53,980 nucleotides of DNA. Origin: NBML01 sp029939535. Its GTDB lineage: Bacteria > Desulfobacterota > Desulfobacteria > Desulfobacterales > Desulfobacteraceae. The translations under genes were made by a program, and so were the position numbers. The stretch lies in the NCBI GenBank assembly GCA_029939535.1, contig JAOZST010000002.1:1-53980 (forward strand). Reading direction: 5' to 3'. How positions within the stretch are numbered: the first letter of the stretch is position 1; each line of letters begins with the position of its first letter. The notes under the pieces are model-generated. The model made no database searches. It saw only the letters and a list, made by a program, of their open reading frames with translations, and was not told the DNA's origin. Of this stretch, positions 41,738 to 50,076 are shown piece by piece.

Positions 41738-42859
41738 ATGAAGGATAAAAAAGAAAAGGAAACATTCCTAGATTTAATGGAAATAGCAGGAATCACAGTC
41801 AACGGAAGCAGCCCCCATGATATCCAGGTCCATGATGATAAATTTTTTAAGCGTGTTTTAAGCGAGACCGCACTAGGACTTGGAGAATCTTACATGGAGA
41901 AGTGGTGGGATTGCAATGCTATCGACCTGTTTATTGAAAAAATTTTAAGGGCCGATCTCCTGACAAGAATAAAGCAGGACTGGGCCTCGGCATGGAACAT
42001 ATTTAAAGCAAAAATCTTTAATCTCCAGAATACCAGACGATCCTTCATGGTTGGACAACAGCACTATGATATCGGCAATGATCTCTACAAAGAAATGCTG
42101 GACAAACATATGCAGTATACCTGCGGGTACTGGAAAAATGCCAGGGATCTTGATTCCGCCCAGGAGGCCAAGCTTGAAATGATCTGCAAAAAAATGGATC
42201 TCAGGCCTGGAATGGAAATTATTGAACTGGGGTGCGGGTTTGGCGGGTTTGCCAGGTATGCTGCCCAGGAATACGGGGTCAGGGTTACAGGGTTTACCGT
42301 GTCCAGGGAACAGGCTGAATTTGGACAAAACCTATGCAGGGATCTGCCCGTTGAGATCAGGCTTGATGACTTTAGAAATGCATCCGGTCTCTATGACCGG
42401 GTGATTTCCATAGGAATGATGGAGCATGTGGGATATAAAAATTACAGAACCTATATGAAACTTGCAGACCAATTGCTGAAAGATGAGGGCATTGCATTTA
42501 TTCATACCATTGGAAGCAATATCAGCAGCAGAATCTGCAATCCATGGACATCAAAATATATTTTCCCCAATTCATCCCTGCCTTCCATTGCCCAGCTGGG
42601 AAAAGCCATGGAAGGTTTTTTTGTAATGGAGGACTGGCATAATTTTGGGGAGGATTATGATAAAACTCTTTTGGCCTGGTACAACAATTTTAAACAGGCA
42701 TGGCCAAAATTGAAAATCAAATATGGAGAACGATTTTTCAGGATGTGGGAATATTATCTTTTAAGCTGTGCAGGAGGATTTAGATCCAGAAGAATGCAGC
42801 TGTGGCAGATTGTCATGACCAAACCTGGAAAAACCAGACCTGATTGCAGAATTTCATAA
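41738..42859 (+). CDS. cfa: cyclopropane-fatty-acyl-phospholipid synthase-like methyltransferase
   Basis: SAM-dependent enzyme acting on the double bond of membrane unsaturated acyl chains, 373 aa, close to E. coli Cfa in length and order. The SAM motif is ELGCGFGG (165-171). Counterparts of the E. coli bicarbonate-site residues are visible: Cys129 (QYTCGYW), Glu229 (MEHVG), His256 (IHTIGS) and Tyr315 (LLAWY). The N-terminal domain (1-105) is present. ATG 41738 follows GAGGTGG; a GTG at 41729 lies within that box. It is followed after 12 bp by a flavoprotein reductase, suggesting joint action on lipid chains. Confidence 0.92.
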   Translation: MKDKKEKETFLDLMEIAGITVNGSSPHDIQVHDDKFFKRVLSETALGLGESYMEKWWDCNAIDLFIEKILRADLLTRIKQDWASAWNIFKAKIFNLQNTRRSFMVGQQHYDIGNDLYKEMLDKHMQYTCGYWKNARDLDSAQEAKLEMICKKMDLRPGMEIIELGCGFGGFARYAAQEYGVRVTGFTVSREQAEFGQNLCRDLPVEIRLDDFRNASGLYDRVISIGMMEHVGYKNYRTYMKLADQLLKDEGIAFIHTIGSNISSRICNPWTSKYIFPNSSLPSIAQLGKAMEGFFVMEDWHNFGEDYDKTLLAWYNNFKQAWPKLKIKYGERFFRMWEYYLLSCAGGFRSRRMQLWQIVMTKPGKTRPDCRIS

Positions 42860-42871
42860 AGCAAACTTTGA

Positions 42872-43834
42872 ATGATAAAATCTAAAATAATAGTAGTGGG
42901 AGCTGGACCGGCTGGTTCTGCGTGTGCAGGGGCTTTAAAAAAAGCAGGCCATGAAGCCCTGATCCTTGATAAAAAAAAATTCCCACGGTCCAAAACCTGT
43001 GCCGGCTGGGTCTCCCCAAAGGTGTTTAATGCCCTTGGTGTAAACCCGAAAATCTACCCCCATACCCTGAAACAATTTAACCAGATCCATTTTCATCTGT
43101 TCGGGATAAAACTTCCTTTAAGGACCTGCCAATATGCCATCAGAAGATATGAGTTTGATCAATGGATGCTTTTACGTTCCGGGGTTCCTTTTCACAGGCA
43201 TCAGGTAAAGCGCATCACTGAGCACAAAGGATATTATATCATTGATAATAAATACCTGTGCAAATATCTGGTAGGTGCGGGAGGCACATTTTGCCCTGTT
43301 TACAGAAATTTTTTCAAAAAAACAGATCCAAGACCTTCAAGGGCAATGATTTCAGCCGTTGAAAAGGAATATCAATGCGACTTTCAGGACACTAGATGCC
43401 ATATCTGGTATTTTGAAAACCAGCTGCCCGGGTATGGCTGGTATCTTCCCAAAAAAAATGGCTGGTTAAACATTGGAATAGGCGGAAAACTTTTGAAATT
43501 AAAAAAACACAACAGAACAATAATGGATCACTGGCATCTTTTTACCAATAAACTCATTAAGAGGTCCCTTATAAAAAAGGCCCCTTCAGATCCCAAAGGA
43601 CATAATTATTTTCTTTGTCATAAAAAAAACAACTACCAAATGGACAACCTTTTTATCATTGGAGATGCTGCAGGTTTATCAACCCTTGACATGGGAGAAG
43701 GTATCCATGGAGCCATCAAAAGCGGACTTAGGGCAGCAGATGCCATTATAAACAATAAAAAAATCACTTGTGACCAGACAAAATTCAGCCTGCCCGATAT
43801 TATCTTGGCCCGGAAACATATTATTCAGAAATAA
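42872..43834 (+). CDS. geranylgeranyl reductase-like FAD oxidoreductase
   Basis: Flavoprotein of the geranylgeranyl-reductase/p-hydroxybenzoate hydroxylase fold, 320 aa. The N-terminal FAD motif GAGPAGSACA is at 10-19, the family-type KTCAGWVSPKVF at 41-52 (compare K-x-C-G-G), and a C-terminal FAD motif IIGDAAGLSTLDMGEGI with AIKSGLRAA. Known members reduce isolated C=C bonds in polyprenyl lipids. It lies 12 bp after the Cfa-like gene. Its substrate is unknown; an unsaturated or methylene intermediate on acyl chains is a reasonable inference. Confidence 0.85.
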   Translation: MIKSKIIVVGAGPAGSACAGALKKAGHEALILDKKKFPRSKTCAGWVSPKVFNALGVNPKIYPHTLKQFNQIHFHLFGIKLPLRTCQYAIRRYEFDQWMLLRSGVPFHRHQVKRITEHKGYYIIDNKYLCKYLVGAGGTFCPVYRNFFKKTDPRPSRAMISAVEKEYQCDFQDTRCHIWYFENQLPGYGWYLPKKNGWLNIGIGGKLLKLKKHNRTIMDHWHLFTNKLIKRSLIKKAPSDPKGHNYFLCHKKNNYQMDNLFIIGDAAGLSTLDMGEGIHGAIKSGLRAADAIINNKKITCDQTKFSLPDIILARKHIIQK

Positions 43835-44174
43835 TTTTAATTTTAATAATCTTGCCTTCTTTGTTCATGGAGGCCACCCCTTTTGCAAGACCCTTTCTTG
43901 AAAAAGAATCCACAATTTCAATATCCCTTTCATAGAGAACAATGGAAGACAGCTCTTTCTTTTTCTTGATAATTTTTGTGCTATCTTTCGTTTCTGCCTT
44001 TTGAGGACTCTTCTTCCGGGCCTTCTTTGCAGCCTCAGCCTCAGATATGGATTGTCTCACCTCATTTCTCTCTGCAATTAAATCCGACAGACCAGAATAA
44101 TCGTCTTTATTTTTATCACATGAAAATAACAGCAGGCTTAAAAAAATCCATAATATAATTCTACCCGACTTCAT
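43821..44174 (-). CDS. small putative lipoprotein
   Basis: 117 aa, no recognised family. The N-terminus MKSGRIILWIFLSLLLFSC is a lipoprotein signal with lipobox LFSC. A helical, Glu/Lys/Ala-rich segment (about 30-75) follows, then a basic-to-beta stretch (ELSSIVLYERDIEIVDSF). The end overlaps the convergent reductase gene by 14 bases. It shares the minus strand with the STAS gene, lying 15 bp after it, and may form one transcript with it. Confidence 0.65.
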   Translation of the reverse strand: MKSGRIILWIFLSLLLFSCDKNKDDYSGLSDLIAERNEVRQSISEAEAAKKARKKSPQKAETKDSTKIIKKKKELSSIVLYERDIEIVDSFSRKGLAKGVASMNKEGKIIKIKIISE

Positions 44175-44189
44175 TGGCTATACCTTTAT

Positions 44190-44498
44190 CTATACTGCTC
44201 CTTCAACATCAAACCTCAGGTGCAGTCGCATATTGGTAAAAAAAGCATATAATTCCTTATTCAGGTTAAACAATTTCAATTGCCGGCCCGCCTGACTCAG
44301 AGTATTATAGGCAGCAATAACAACGCCAAGTCCAACGGAATCAATCATTTCCACACCCTTCAGGTCGATGGCAAACAGGCCATTCGATTCACCAATAGCT
44401 GCCGAAAGTTCGCCTTTAAATGCTTCAGTCATGGAAGCAACAACATCTGTACCCGGCCTGATAATGGCCTGATCTCCCTGGTTAATTATTTTGCTCAT
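44190..44498 (-). CDS. STAS-domain anti-sigma factor antagonist-like protein
   Basis: 102 aa single STAS domain of the SpoIIAA type, expected to work by partner switching. The phosphorylation-loop motif is VEMIDSVGLGVVIAA, with Ser54 as the likely phosphosite. The open frame reaches 44591, but ATG 44498 follows a GGGAGAA box and begins a normal domain. No cognate kinase or sigma factor lies in the window. Confidence 0.85.
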   Translation of the reverse strand: MSKIINQGDQAIIRPGTDVVASMTEAFKGELSAAIGESNGLFAIDLKGVEMIDSVGLGVVIAAYNTLSQAGRQLKLFNLNKELYAFFTNMRLHLRFDVEGAV

Positions 44499-44703
44499 AT
44501 CATTCTCCCATATTAATGTGGAATATAATATTCCCATCTTCTGCTGAATAAGCTTGTCACCCAAACAACTTATAGATAACCTTTTGAGCATTTATATTAT
44601 CGCAAAACCATTTTTTGTTCAAACAATAATTTCACTTGGACAATAGATGTCCCATGCAGATTAAACTTGAAAAAAAAATAAAAAACATTTATATGTAGAT
44701 CTT

Positions 44704-44870
44704 CCGGCTGACAGGCTGGGAAGGATTATTCTGATCGGTCGCCTCGTAACAGAAGGCCATGAACCTCGTCAGATCCGGAAGGAAGCAGCGATAAGTGATC
44801 TCTTCTGTGTCGTGGATCGATCCCGGTCATGCAATTTTCCATTAAGCAGCCTGCCAGTCGGATCTTTTTT
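44704..44870 (+). ncRNA. ffs: signal recognition particle RNA (4.5S-type) with long closing helix
   Basis: The diagnostic apical loop is present: GTCAGATCCGGAAGGAAGCAG (44768-44788; GGAA tetraloop), the Ffh-binding core. Flanking arms ACAGAAG/CTTCTGT pair around it. Beyond the usual ~100-nt core, CCGGCTGACAGGCTG (44704-44718) pairs with CAGCCTGCCAGTCGG (44847-44861) with one mismatch and a G-U, and a T-tract terminator follows. The RNA would be about 158 nt, longer than the usual small SRP RNA. Confidence 0.9.
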
Positions 44871-44900
44871 TCTTTTTTAAGTTCCTCTTTTTTTTATATC

Positions 44901-44928
44901 TTGACATGTTTTTAAACAGACTTACTTT
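44901..44928 (+). promoter_or_regulatory. candidate grpE-dnaK promoter
   Basis: TTGACA (44901-44906) and TACTTT (44923-44928), 16 bp apart, lie about 75 bases before grpE. No CIRCE-type inverted repeat is visible here. Confidence 0.4.
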
Positions 44929-45001
44929 TCTGCCATAATTTATGATTTATAAATCATTTACTTCTTAAAAATTTGAGAATTTTGGAGCAGGAGAAAAAAA
45001 T

Positions 45002-45598
45002 TTGGTACTAAAAAACAAGAAAAAAACTGACAAAAAAAAGCAGGTCAATTCTCCCGATAAAGAGGCCCCAAAGGCGAAGGACAAAAAAACTTCCGATAAA
45101 GGAAAGAAAAAAGTTGAAGGAATTAAAGAATTAAAGGAGCAAATTGATTCTGAAAAAGATAAAGCATTAAGGCTTTCCGCTGAATTTGAAAATTATAAGA
45201 AACGTAAACAAAGAGAAATTGATGAATTTAGAAAATTCGCCAATGAATCAATTTTCAGACAATTTCTTTCCATTGTGGACAACCTTGAACGGGCAATTGA
45301 CTCTACCAAAGAAAATTCAGACGAGTCAAGTCTTCTTGAAGGAGTAAAGCTAACTTACAAGGAAATAATCAAACTCTTTGAGGCCTTTAATGTGAAACTT
45401 GTGGAAGCTGAAGAAAAACCATTTGATCCAAACTTTCACCAGGCAGTAACCCAGGAAGAAACAGACGAATTCCCTGAAAATACGGTTACAAAGGTACTTC
45501 AAAAAGGGTACCTTCTTCATGACAGGCTTATCAGACCGGCCATGGTTGTTGTTTCAAAAAAAGCAGAAAAAGAAACCGAAAAAAGCATAGAAAACTAA
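45002..45598 (+). CDS. grpE: nucleotide exchange factor GrpE
   Basis: Exchanges nucleotide on DnaK, 198 aa. A lysine-rich disordered N-terminus (1-40) is followed by the long dimerising helix (RLSAEFENYKKRKQREIDEFR) and the beta domain with the signature NFHQAVTQEE...VLQKGYLLHDRLIRPAMVVVS, quoted in parts. The start is TTG at 45002, 8 bases after AGGAG. It lies 21 bp ahead of dnaK. Confidence 0.97.
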   Translation: MVLKNKKKTDKKKQVNSPDKEAPKAKDKKTSDKGKKKVEGIKELKEQIDSEKDKALRLSAEFENYKKRKQREIDEFRKFANESIFRQFLSIVDNLERAIDSTKENSDESSLLEGVKLTYKEIIKLFEAFNVKLVEAEEKPFDPNFHQAVTQEETDEFPENTVTKVLQKGYLLHDRLIRPAMVVVSKKAEKETEKSIEN

Positions 45599-45619
45599 AG
45601 ATATCTTGGAGGATATGTT

Positions 45620-47533
45620 ATGGGTAAAATTATTGGAATAGACTTAGGTACAACCAACTCTTGCGTAGCAGTCATGGAAGCTGGGGGAGAAGCTAAAATC
45701 ATTACCAATGCCGAAGGTGGCAGGACCACGCCGTCCATTGTGGCATTAACTGAAAGCCTTGAACGTATTGTGGGTCAGGCAGCCAAACGCCAGGCAGTAA
45801 CAAATCCCGAAAATACCATATTCGGCGTAAAACGACTGATCGGGAGAAAATTCAACTCAAAGGAAATCCAGAGTGACATCCCTATTCTTCCCTATAAGAT
45901 TGAGGCTGCCGCCAACGGAGACACTAGAATCAATCTGAGAGGAAAACAACACAGCCCTGCTGAAGTTTCATCCTTTATTCTGGCCAACATAAAAAAAACA
46001 GCTGAAGACTATCTTGGTGAAGAGGTAACAGAAGCTGTTATCACTGTGCCTGCTTATTTTAATGACAGCCAGAGGCAGGCCACCAAAGATGCCGGTAAAA
46101 TTGCAGGACTGACAGTCAAGCGGATCATCAATGAACCTACTGCCGCATCCCTTGCCTATGGGCTTGATAAGAAAGGGGAAGAAAAAATAGCTGTTTTTGA
46201 TCTTGGGGGAGGAACATTTGATGTTTCTGTTCTTGAAATCGGAGATGGTGTTTTTGAAGTAAAATCAACTTCCGGTGATACCCACCTTGGGGGCGAGGAT
46301 TTTGACTTGCGCATCATTGATTTTATTGCTGATGAATTTAAAAAAGACCAGGGCATTAATATCCGAAATGATAAAATGGCACTCCAACGTCTCAAAGAAG
46401 CAGCTGAAAAAGCAAAAATGGAATTATCAACTGCCACTGAAACTGCCATTAACCTGCCCTTTATCACAGCAGATGCCTCAGGCCCTAAACATCTGGATGT
46501 AAAATTAACCCGGGCAAAGCTGGAATCCCTGGTTTCTGATCTTTTGGACAACCTTGAAAAACCGTGCAGGAAAGCAATCAAAGAAGCCAACCTGGGTGCC
46601 AATGGAGTGGATGAAGTAGTATTGGTCGGTGGTATGACCCGTATGCCCGCAGTCCAGGCAAGGGTGGAAAAAATATTTGGCAAAAAACCCCACAAAGGAG
46701 TGAATCCCGATGAAGTGGTTGCCATGGGAGCTGCTGTTCAGGCTGGTGTTCTCCAGGGTGATGTCAATGATGTTCTGCTTCTGGATGTTACACCCCTGTC
46801 CCTGGGTATTGAAACCCTTGGCGGCGTCATGACCAAACTAATTGAAAAAAATACCACCATCCCCACCAAAAAAAGCCAGGTATTTTCCACTGCAGCTGAC
46901 AACCAGCCCGCAGTATCAATACATGTTCTCCAGGGTGAAAGAGAGATAGCAACCGGCAACAAAACCCTTGGTCAGTTTGAATTGTCTGATATCCCGCCTG
47001 CACCACGGGGGGTTCCCCAGATAGAAGTTTCCTTTGACATTGACGCCAATGGTATTGTCCATGTGGCAGCAAAGGACAAGGCAACCGGCAAGGAGCAATC
47101 CATCCAGATCACTGCTGCCAGCGGCCTTTCCGATGAAGAAATTGATAAAATGGTCAAAGACGCTGAAATGCATGCGGATGAAGACAAGAAAAAAAGAGAG
47201 CTTGTTGACACCAGAAACCAGGCAGAAGGTCTTATTGACCAGACTGGAAAAACTCTCAAAGAACACGGGGATAAGATTGACGCTGAAACCAAGAAAAATA
47301 TTGAAGCTGCCACAGAGGCATTAAAACAATCCAAAGATTCAGATAATGTGGAAGAGATCAAAGCCAAAATCGAAGCCCTTTCCCAGGCAGCCCACAAACT
47401 GGCTGAAGTCATGTATCAGCAGGCAGCCCAGGAAAACCCTGGTGGAGCTGATGCAAATGCCCAGGCCAACCCTGCCCAGGACGACGATGATGTAGTGGAC
47501 GCTGATTTTGAAGAGGTTAAAAAAGATAAATAA
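45620..47533 (+). CDS. dnaK: molecular chaperone DnaK (Hsp70)
   Basis: ATP-dependent chaperone, 637 aa, standard length. It has the start KIIGIDLGTTNSCVAVMEAG, phosphate-binding motif VFDLGGGTFDVSVLEIGDG, the interdomain segment DVLLLDVTPLSLGIETLGG, and the substrate-binding domain; the C-terminus ends in the conserved EEV-type region (VVDADFEEVKKDK). The ATG follows GGAGGAT. A strong terminator follows, and no dnaJ is adjacent. Confidence 0.99.
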   Translation: MGKIIGIDLGTTNSCVAVMEAGGEAKIITNAEGGRTTPSIVALTESLERIVGQAAKRQAVTNPENTIFGVKRLIGRKFNSKEIQSDIPILPYKIEAAANGDTRINLRGKQHSPAEVSSFILANIKKTAEDYLGEEVTEAVITVPAYFNDSQRQATKDAGKIAGLTVKRIINEPTAASLAYGLDKKGEEKIAVFDLGGGTFDVSVLEIGDGVFEVKSTSGDTHLGGEDFDLRIIDFIADEFKKDQGINIRNDKMALQRLKEAAEKAKMELSTATETAINLPFITADASGPKHLDVKLTRAKLESLVSDLLDNLEKPCRKAIKEANLGANGVDEVVLVGGMTRMPAVQARVEKIFGKKPHKGVNPDEVVAMGAAVQAGVLQGDVNDVLLLDVTPLSLGIETLGGVMTKLIEKNTTIPTKKSQVFSTAADNQPAVSIHVLQGEREIATGNKTLGQFELSDIPPAPRGVPQIEVSFDIDANGIVHVAAKDKATGKEQSIQITAASGLSDEEIDKMVKDAEMHADEDKKKRELVDTRNQAEGLIDQTGKTLKEHGDKIDAETKKNIEAATEALKQSKDSDNVEEIKAKIEALSQAAHKLAEVMYQQAAQENPGGADANAQANPAQDDDDVVDADFEEVKKDK

Positions 47534-47588
47534 AACCTGATACATGAAATCAGGAACATGAAACTGGATACATAAAACCAGACATATA
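47533..47588. repeat. four degenerate 14-bp tandem units after dnaK
   Basis: AAACCTGATACATG, AAATCAGGAACATG, AAACTGGATACATA and AAACCAGACATATA follow each other from the dnaK stop codon, with a partial fifth unit. They precede the terminator. Confidence 0.75.
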
Positions 47589-47613
47589 AAACTGAACAAA
47601 ACCTATTGAATAT

Positions 47614-47654
47614 AATCCTGCCGTGGTCTATAGTTGCCCGGCAGGATTTTTTTT
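47614..47654 (+). terminator. intrinsic terminator of grpE-dnaK
   Basis: AATCCTGCCG and CGGCAGGATT form a perfect 10-bp stem with a 15-base loop, followed by a long T-run. Confidence 0.92.
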
Positions 47655-47680
47655 ATCCATAACAAAGGCTGAGATATCAG

Positions 47681-49270
47681 ATGATAATTACGGAAATACT
47701 TACCCGGAACAATTTACTTTATGGGAAAGAAACCGCTCTTGTAGAACGTATTCCAGCCATGAACAACAAAAAACACCTGACCTGGAATAAATTTTATAAG
47801 AACTCCTGCAGGCTTGCCAATACCCTCAGCTCAAAAGGTATCCAAAAAGGAGACAAGGTGGTCCAACTCATGGGCAATTGCATTGAGTGGCTCCCCATCT
47901 ATTTTGGTGTCCTGTATACCGGAGCCTGGATTGTTCCCCTGAATTTCAGATTTGAATCTGACAAAATACTTCTCTGCACCAGGACGGCCGAGGCAAAGGT
48001 ATTTATTTTTGGAGAAGAATTTGTCCAGAGGATCCAGGCTGTAAAGCCTGAACTTGATGCCTTTGTCAATTTGTGGATATTTTCAGGCCAAAAGGATGCC
48101 TGTCCTGACTGGGCCTGTCCCTTGGAGGAATTTATCCAGGGGGAAAAAAAAGATGAACCACCAGATGTTGACATCCATATTGATGATGAGGCAGCCCTGT
48201 ATTTCACCTCTGGAACCACCGGCACCCCAAAGGCAGTACTTTTAACCCATAAAAACCTTGAACATGCCTGTGAGGTGGAAAACGCCCACCACGGCCAGAC
48301 CCATGATGACATTTTTTTGTGCATCCCGCCCCTGTATCACACTGGTGCGAAAATGCACTGGATGGGCAGTTTTCTTGTGGGGGGAAAATGTATTCTTCTC
48401 AACGGGGTACGCCCGGAATGGATCATTGAAACAGTTTCTGAAGAGTCCTGTACCATTGTCTGGCTTCTTGTGCCCTGGGCCCATGATATCCTCATTGCCA
48501 TTGAAAATAATCAAATTAACCTTTCTGATTATAAATTGGATCAATGGCGCCTCATGCATGCAGGAGCACAACCTGTACCACCCAGCCTGATCCAGACCTG
48601 GAGCAAATATTTCCCTGACCAGGCCTATGATACCAACTACGGCCTGACAGAAACCACAGGCCCTGGATGTGTCCACCTGGGCATTGAAAATGCCCACCGT
48701 ATCGGCCCCATTGGAAAAGCCGGCAACGACTGGGAGGCAAAAGTTGTGGACAAGCAGGGGAATCATCTCTTTGGAAATGAATCAGGTGAACTCATTGTCA
48801 AAGGCCCAGGGGTTATGAAAGAATATTATAAAAACCCGGAAGCCACCCGGGAAGCCATTCAGGATGGGTGGCTGCACACAGGTGATATAGCCAGATGCGA
48901 CAAGGATGGATTTATATGGCTGGTGGACAGAAAAAAGGATATGATCATCTATGGGGGAGAAAATATTTTCCCCGTTGAAATTGAAAACTATTTTCTTGGT
49001 CATGAAAAAATAAAAGATATTGCCGTTATTGGCGTGCCCGATGACCGTCTTGGTGAAATCCCGGCCGGAATCATCAGTATTAAGCCAGGTGCCATGATGA
49101 GAGAACGAGAGATCATTGAATATCAGGCCGGCCTGCCCCGGTACAAGCAGTTGAAACAAATATTTTTTGGAGACGTCCCGAGAAATCCCACGGGTAAAAT
49201 TGAAAAACCAAAACTTAGAAGAATTTATGCTGATGACAAGCGAAAAGATATTAATAAACTATTGAAATAA
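47681..49270 (+). CDS. AMP-binding acyl-CoA synthetase
   Basis: ANL-superfamily ligase, 529 aa, predicted to activate a carboxylic acid as acyl-AMP and then acyl-CoA. The P-loop-like motif is YFTSGTTGTPKAVLLTH near residue 172, the A5-type motif is NYGLTETTG, HTGDIARCDKDGFIWLVDR-KKDMIIYGGENI is the hinge region, and the catalytic Lys lies in NPTGKIEK near the C-terminus. It resembles medium/long-chain fatty acyl-CoA synthetases, but the substrate cannot be fixed. It lies between the dnaK terminator and lolA; no beta-oxidation genes adjoin. Confidence 0.9.
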   Translation: MIITEILTRNNLLYGKETALVERIPAMNNKKHLTWNKFYKNSCRLANTLSSKGIQKGDKVVQLMGNCIEWLPIYFGVLYTGAWIVPLNFRFESDKILLCTRTAEAKVFIFGEEFVQRIQAVKPELDAFVNLWIFSGQKDACPDWACPLEEFIQGEKKDEPPDVDIHIDDEAALYFTSGTTGTPKAVLLTHKNLEHACEVENAHHGQTHDDIFLCIPPLYHTGAKMHWMGSFLVGGKCILLNGVRPEWIIETVSEESCTIVWLLVPWAHDILIAIENNQINLSDYKLDQWRLMHAGAQPVPPSLIQTWSKYFPDQAYDTNYGLTETTGPGCVHLGIENAHRIGPIGKAGNDWEAKVVDKQGNHLFGNESGELIVKGPGVMKEYYKNPEATREAIQDGWLHTGDIARCDKDGFIWLVDRKKDMIIYGGENIFPVEIENYFLGHEKIKDIAVIGVPDDRLGEIPAGIISIKPGAMMREREIIEYQAGLPRYKQLKQIFFGDVPRNPTGKIEKPKLRRIYADDKRKDINKLLK

Positions 49271-49288
49271 AACTAAAAAGGATCTCCC

Positions 49289-49975
49289 TTGAAAATTCGG
49301 ATATTAGATTTAAAACTTGTATTTTTACTGACTTTACTAGTTTTTTTCATTTTTAACTCAACCTTGTCTGCCGGCCAGGTTGACATTCCTGGGGAGGAAA
49401 TATTAAGCAATATTGAAAAAAAATATACCGGCAAAAGCTTTCAGGCTGATTTTAAACAGATTTCGAAACTAACAGCCCTGGATATAGTAGAAACTGCAAC
49501 CGGCAAAGCCTGGTTCAGCCATCCGGGTAAAATGCGGTGGCTTTATCTTACCCCGGAGCGCCATGAAATCATTACAAACGGTAATGACTTGTGGATATTT
49601 CGACCAGACCAGGACCAGGTAATGAGGGGGGATGCCAAAAAATTTTTCAAGGCAGGGACCGGAGGCGCATTTTTATCGGACATTGGGCTGATGCGGGAAA
49701 ATTTTACCATAGAAACCATAGAAACAGAAGAGACCAATAAAACAGATGAAACCCATGTAACCCTTTTACTTACAGCAAAACAAAAAAATCCAGACATGGA
49801 CTCCATTACCATTAAGGTATCTTCCAAAACCCATGAAATCCAGCAGGTGACAACCCATAATGCCTATGGGGATACCACCATGTTTGAATTTTCCAATATC
49901 CAGTTTAATCAAATAGATGAGTCTGTTTTTGAGTTCAAAGTACCGGATGGATTAAATATTATTGATATGGATTAA
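49289..49975 (+). CDS. lolA: outer-membrane lipoprotein carrier protein LolA
   Basis: Periplasmic shuttle for lipoproteins, 228 aa. A signal peptide occupies about residues 1-30. The LolA pattern follows: FQADFKQISKL, GKAWFSHPGKMRWLYLTPERHEIITNG, then DLWIFRPDQDQVM and a C-terminal NIQFNQIDESVFEFKVPDGL. The start is TTG at 49289 after AAAGGA. It lies 18 bp after the acyl-CoA synthetase gene, so the two are probably cotranscribed. Confidence 0.93.
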   Translation: MKIRILDLKLVFLLTLLVFFIFNSTLSAGQVDIPGEEILSNIEKKYTGKSFQADFKQISKLTALDIVETATGKAWFSHPGKMRWLYLTPERHEIITNGNDLWIFRPDQDQVMRGDAKKFFKAGTGGAFLSDIGLMRENFTIETIETEETNKTDETHVTLLLTAKQKNPDMDSITIKVSSKTHEIQQVTTHNAYGDTTMFEFSNIQFNQIDESVFEFKVPDGLNIIDMD

Positions 49976-49990
49976 GCACTTAAAAACCAA

Positions 49991-50023
49991 AAAGGAGCTG
50001 AAAAATTTCAGCTCCTTTTTTTT
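49991..50023 (+). terminator. intrinsic terminator after lolA
   Basis: AAAGGAGCTGAA and TTCAGCTCCTTT form the stem, and a T-run extends to 50023. It also separates lolA from convergent yebC. Confidence 0.88.
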
Positions 50024-50076
50024 GTATACACGGCTATATATGCCCAGGGGTTCAGCACCACTGGATTAATGCTATT

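Noticed and set aside
44871..45001. CIRCE/HrcA operator ahead of grpE-dnaK
   Set aside because: I looked for the TTAGCACTC-N9-GAGTGCTAA pattern and found nothing similar; only a sigma70-like promoter can be proposed.
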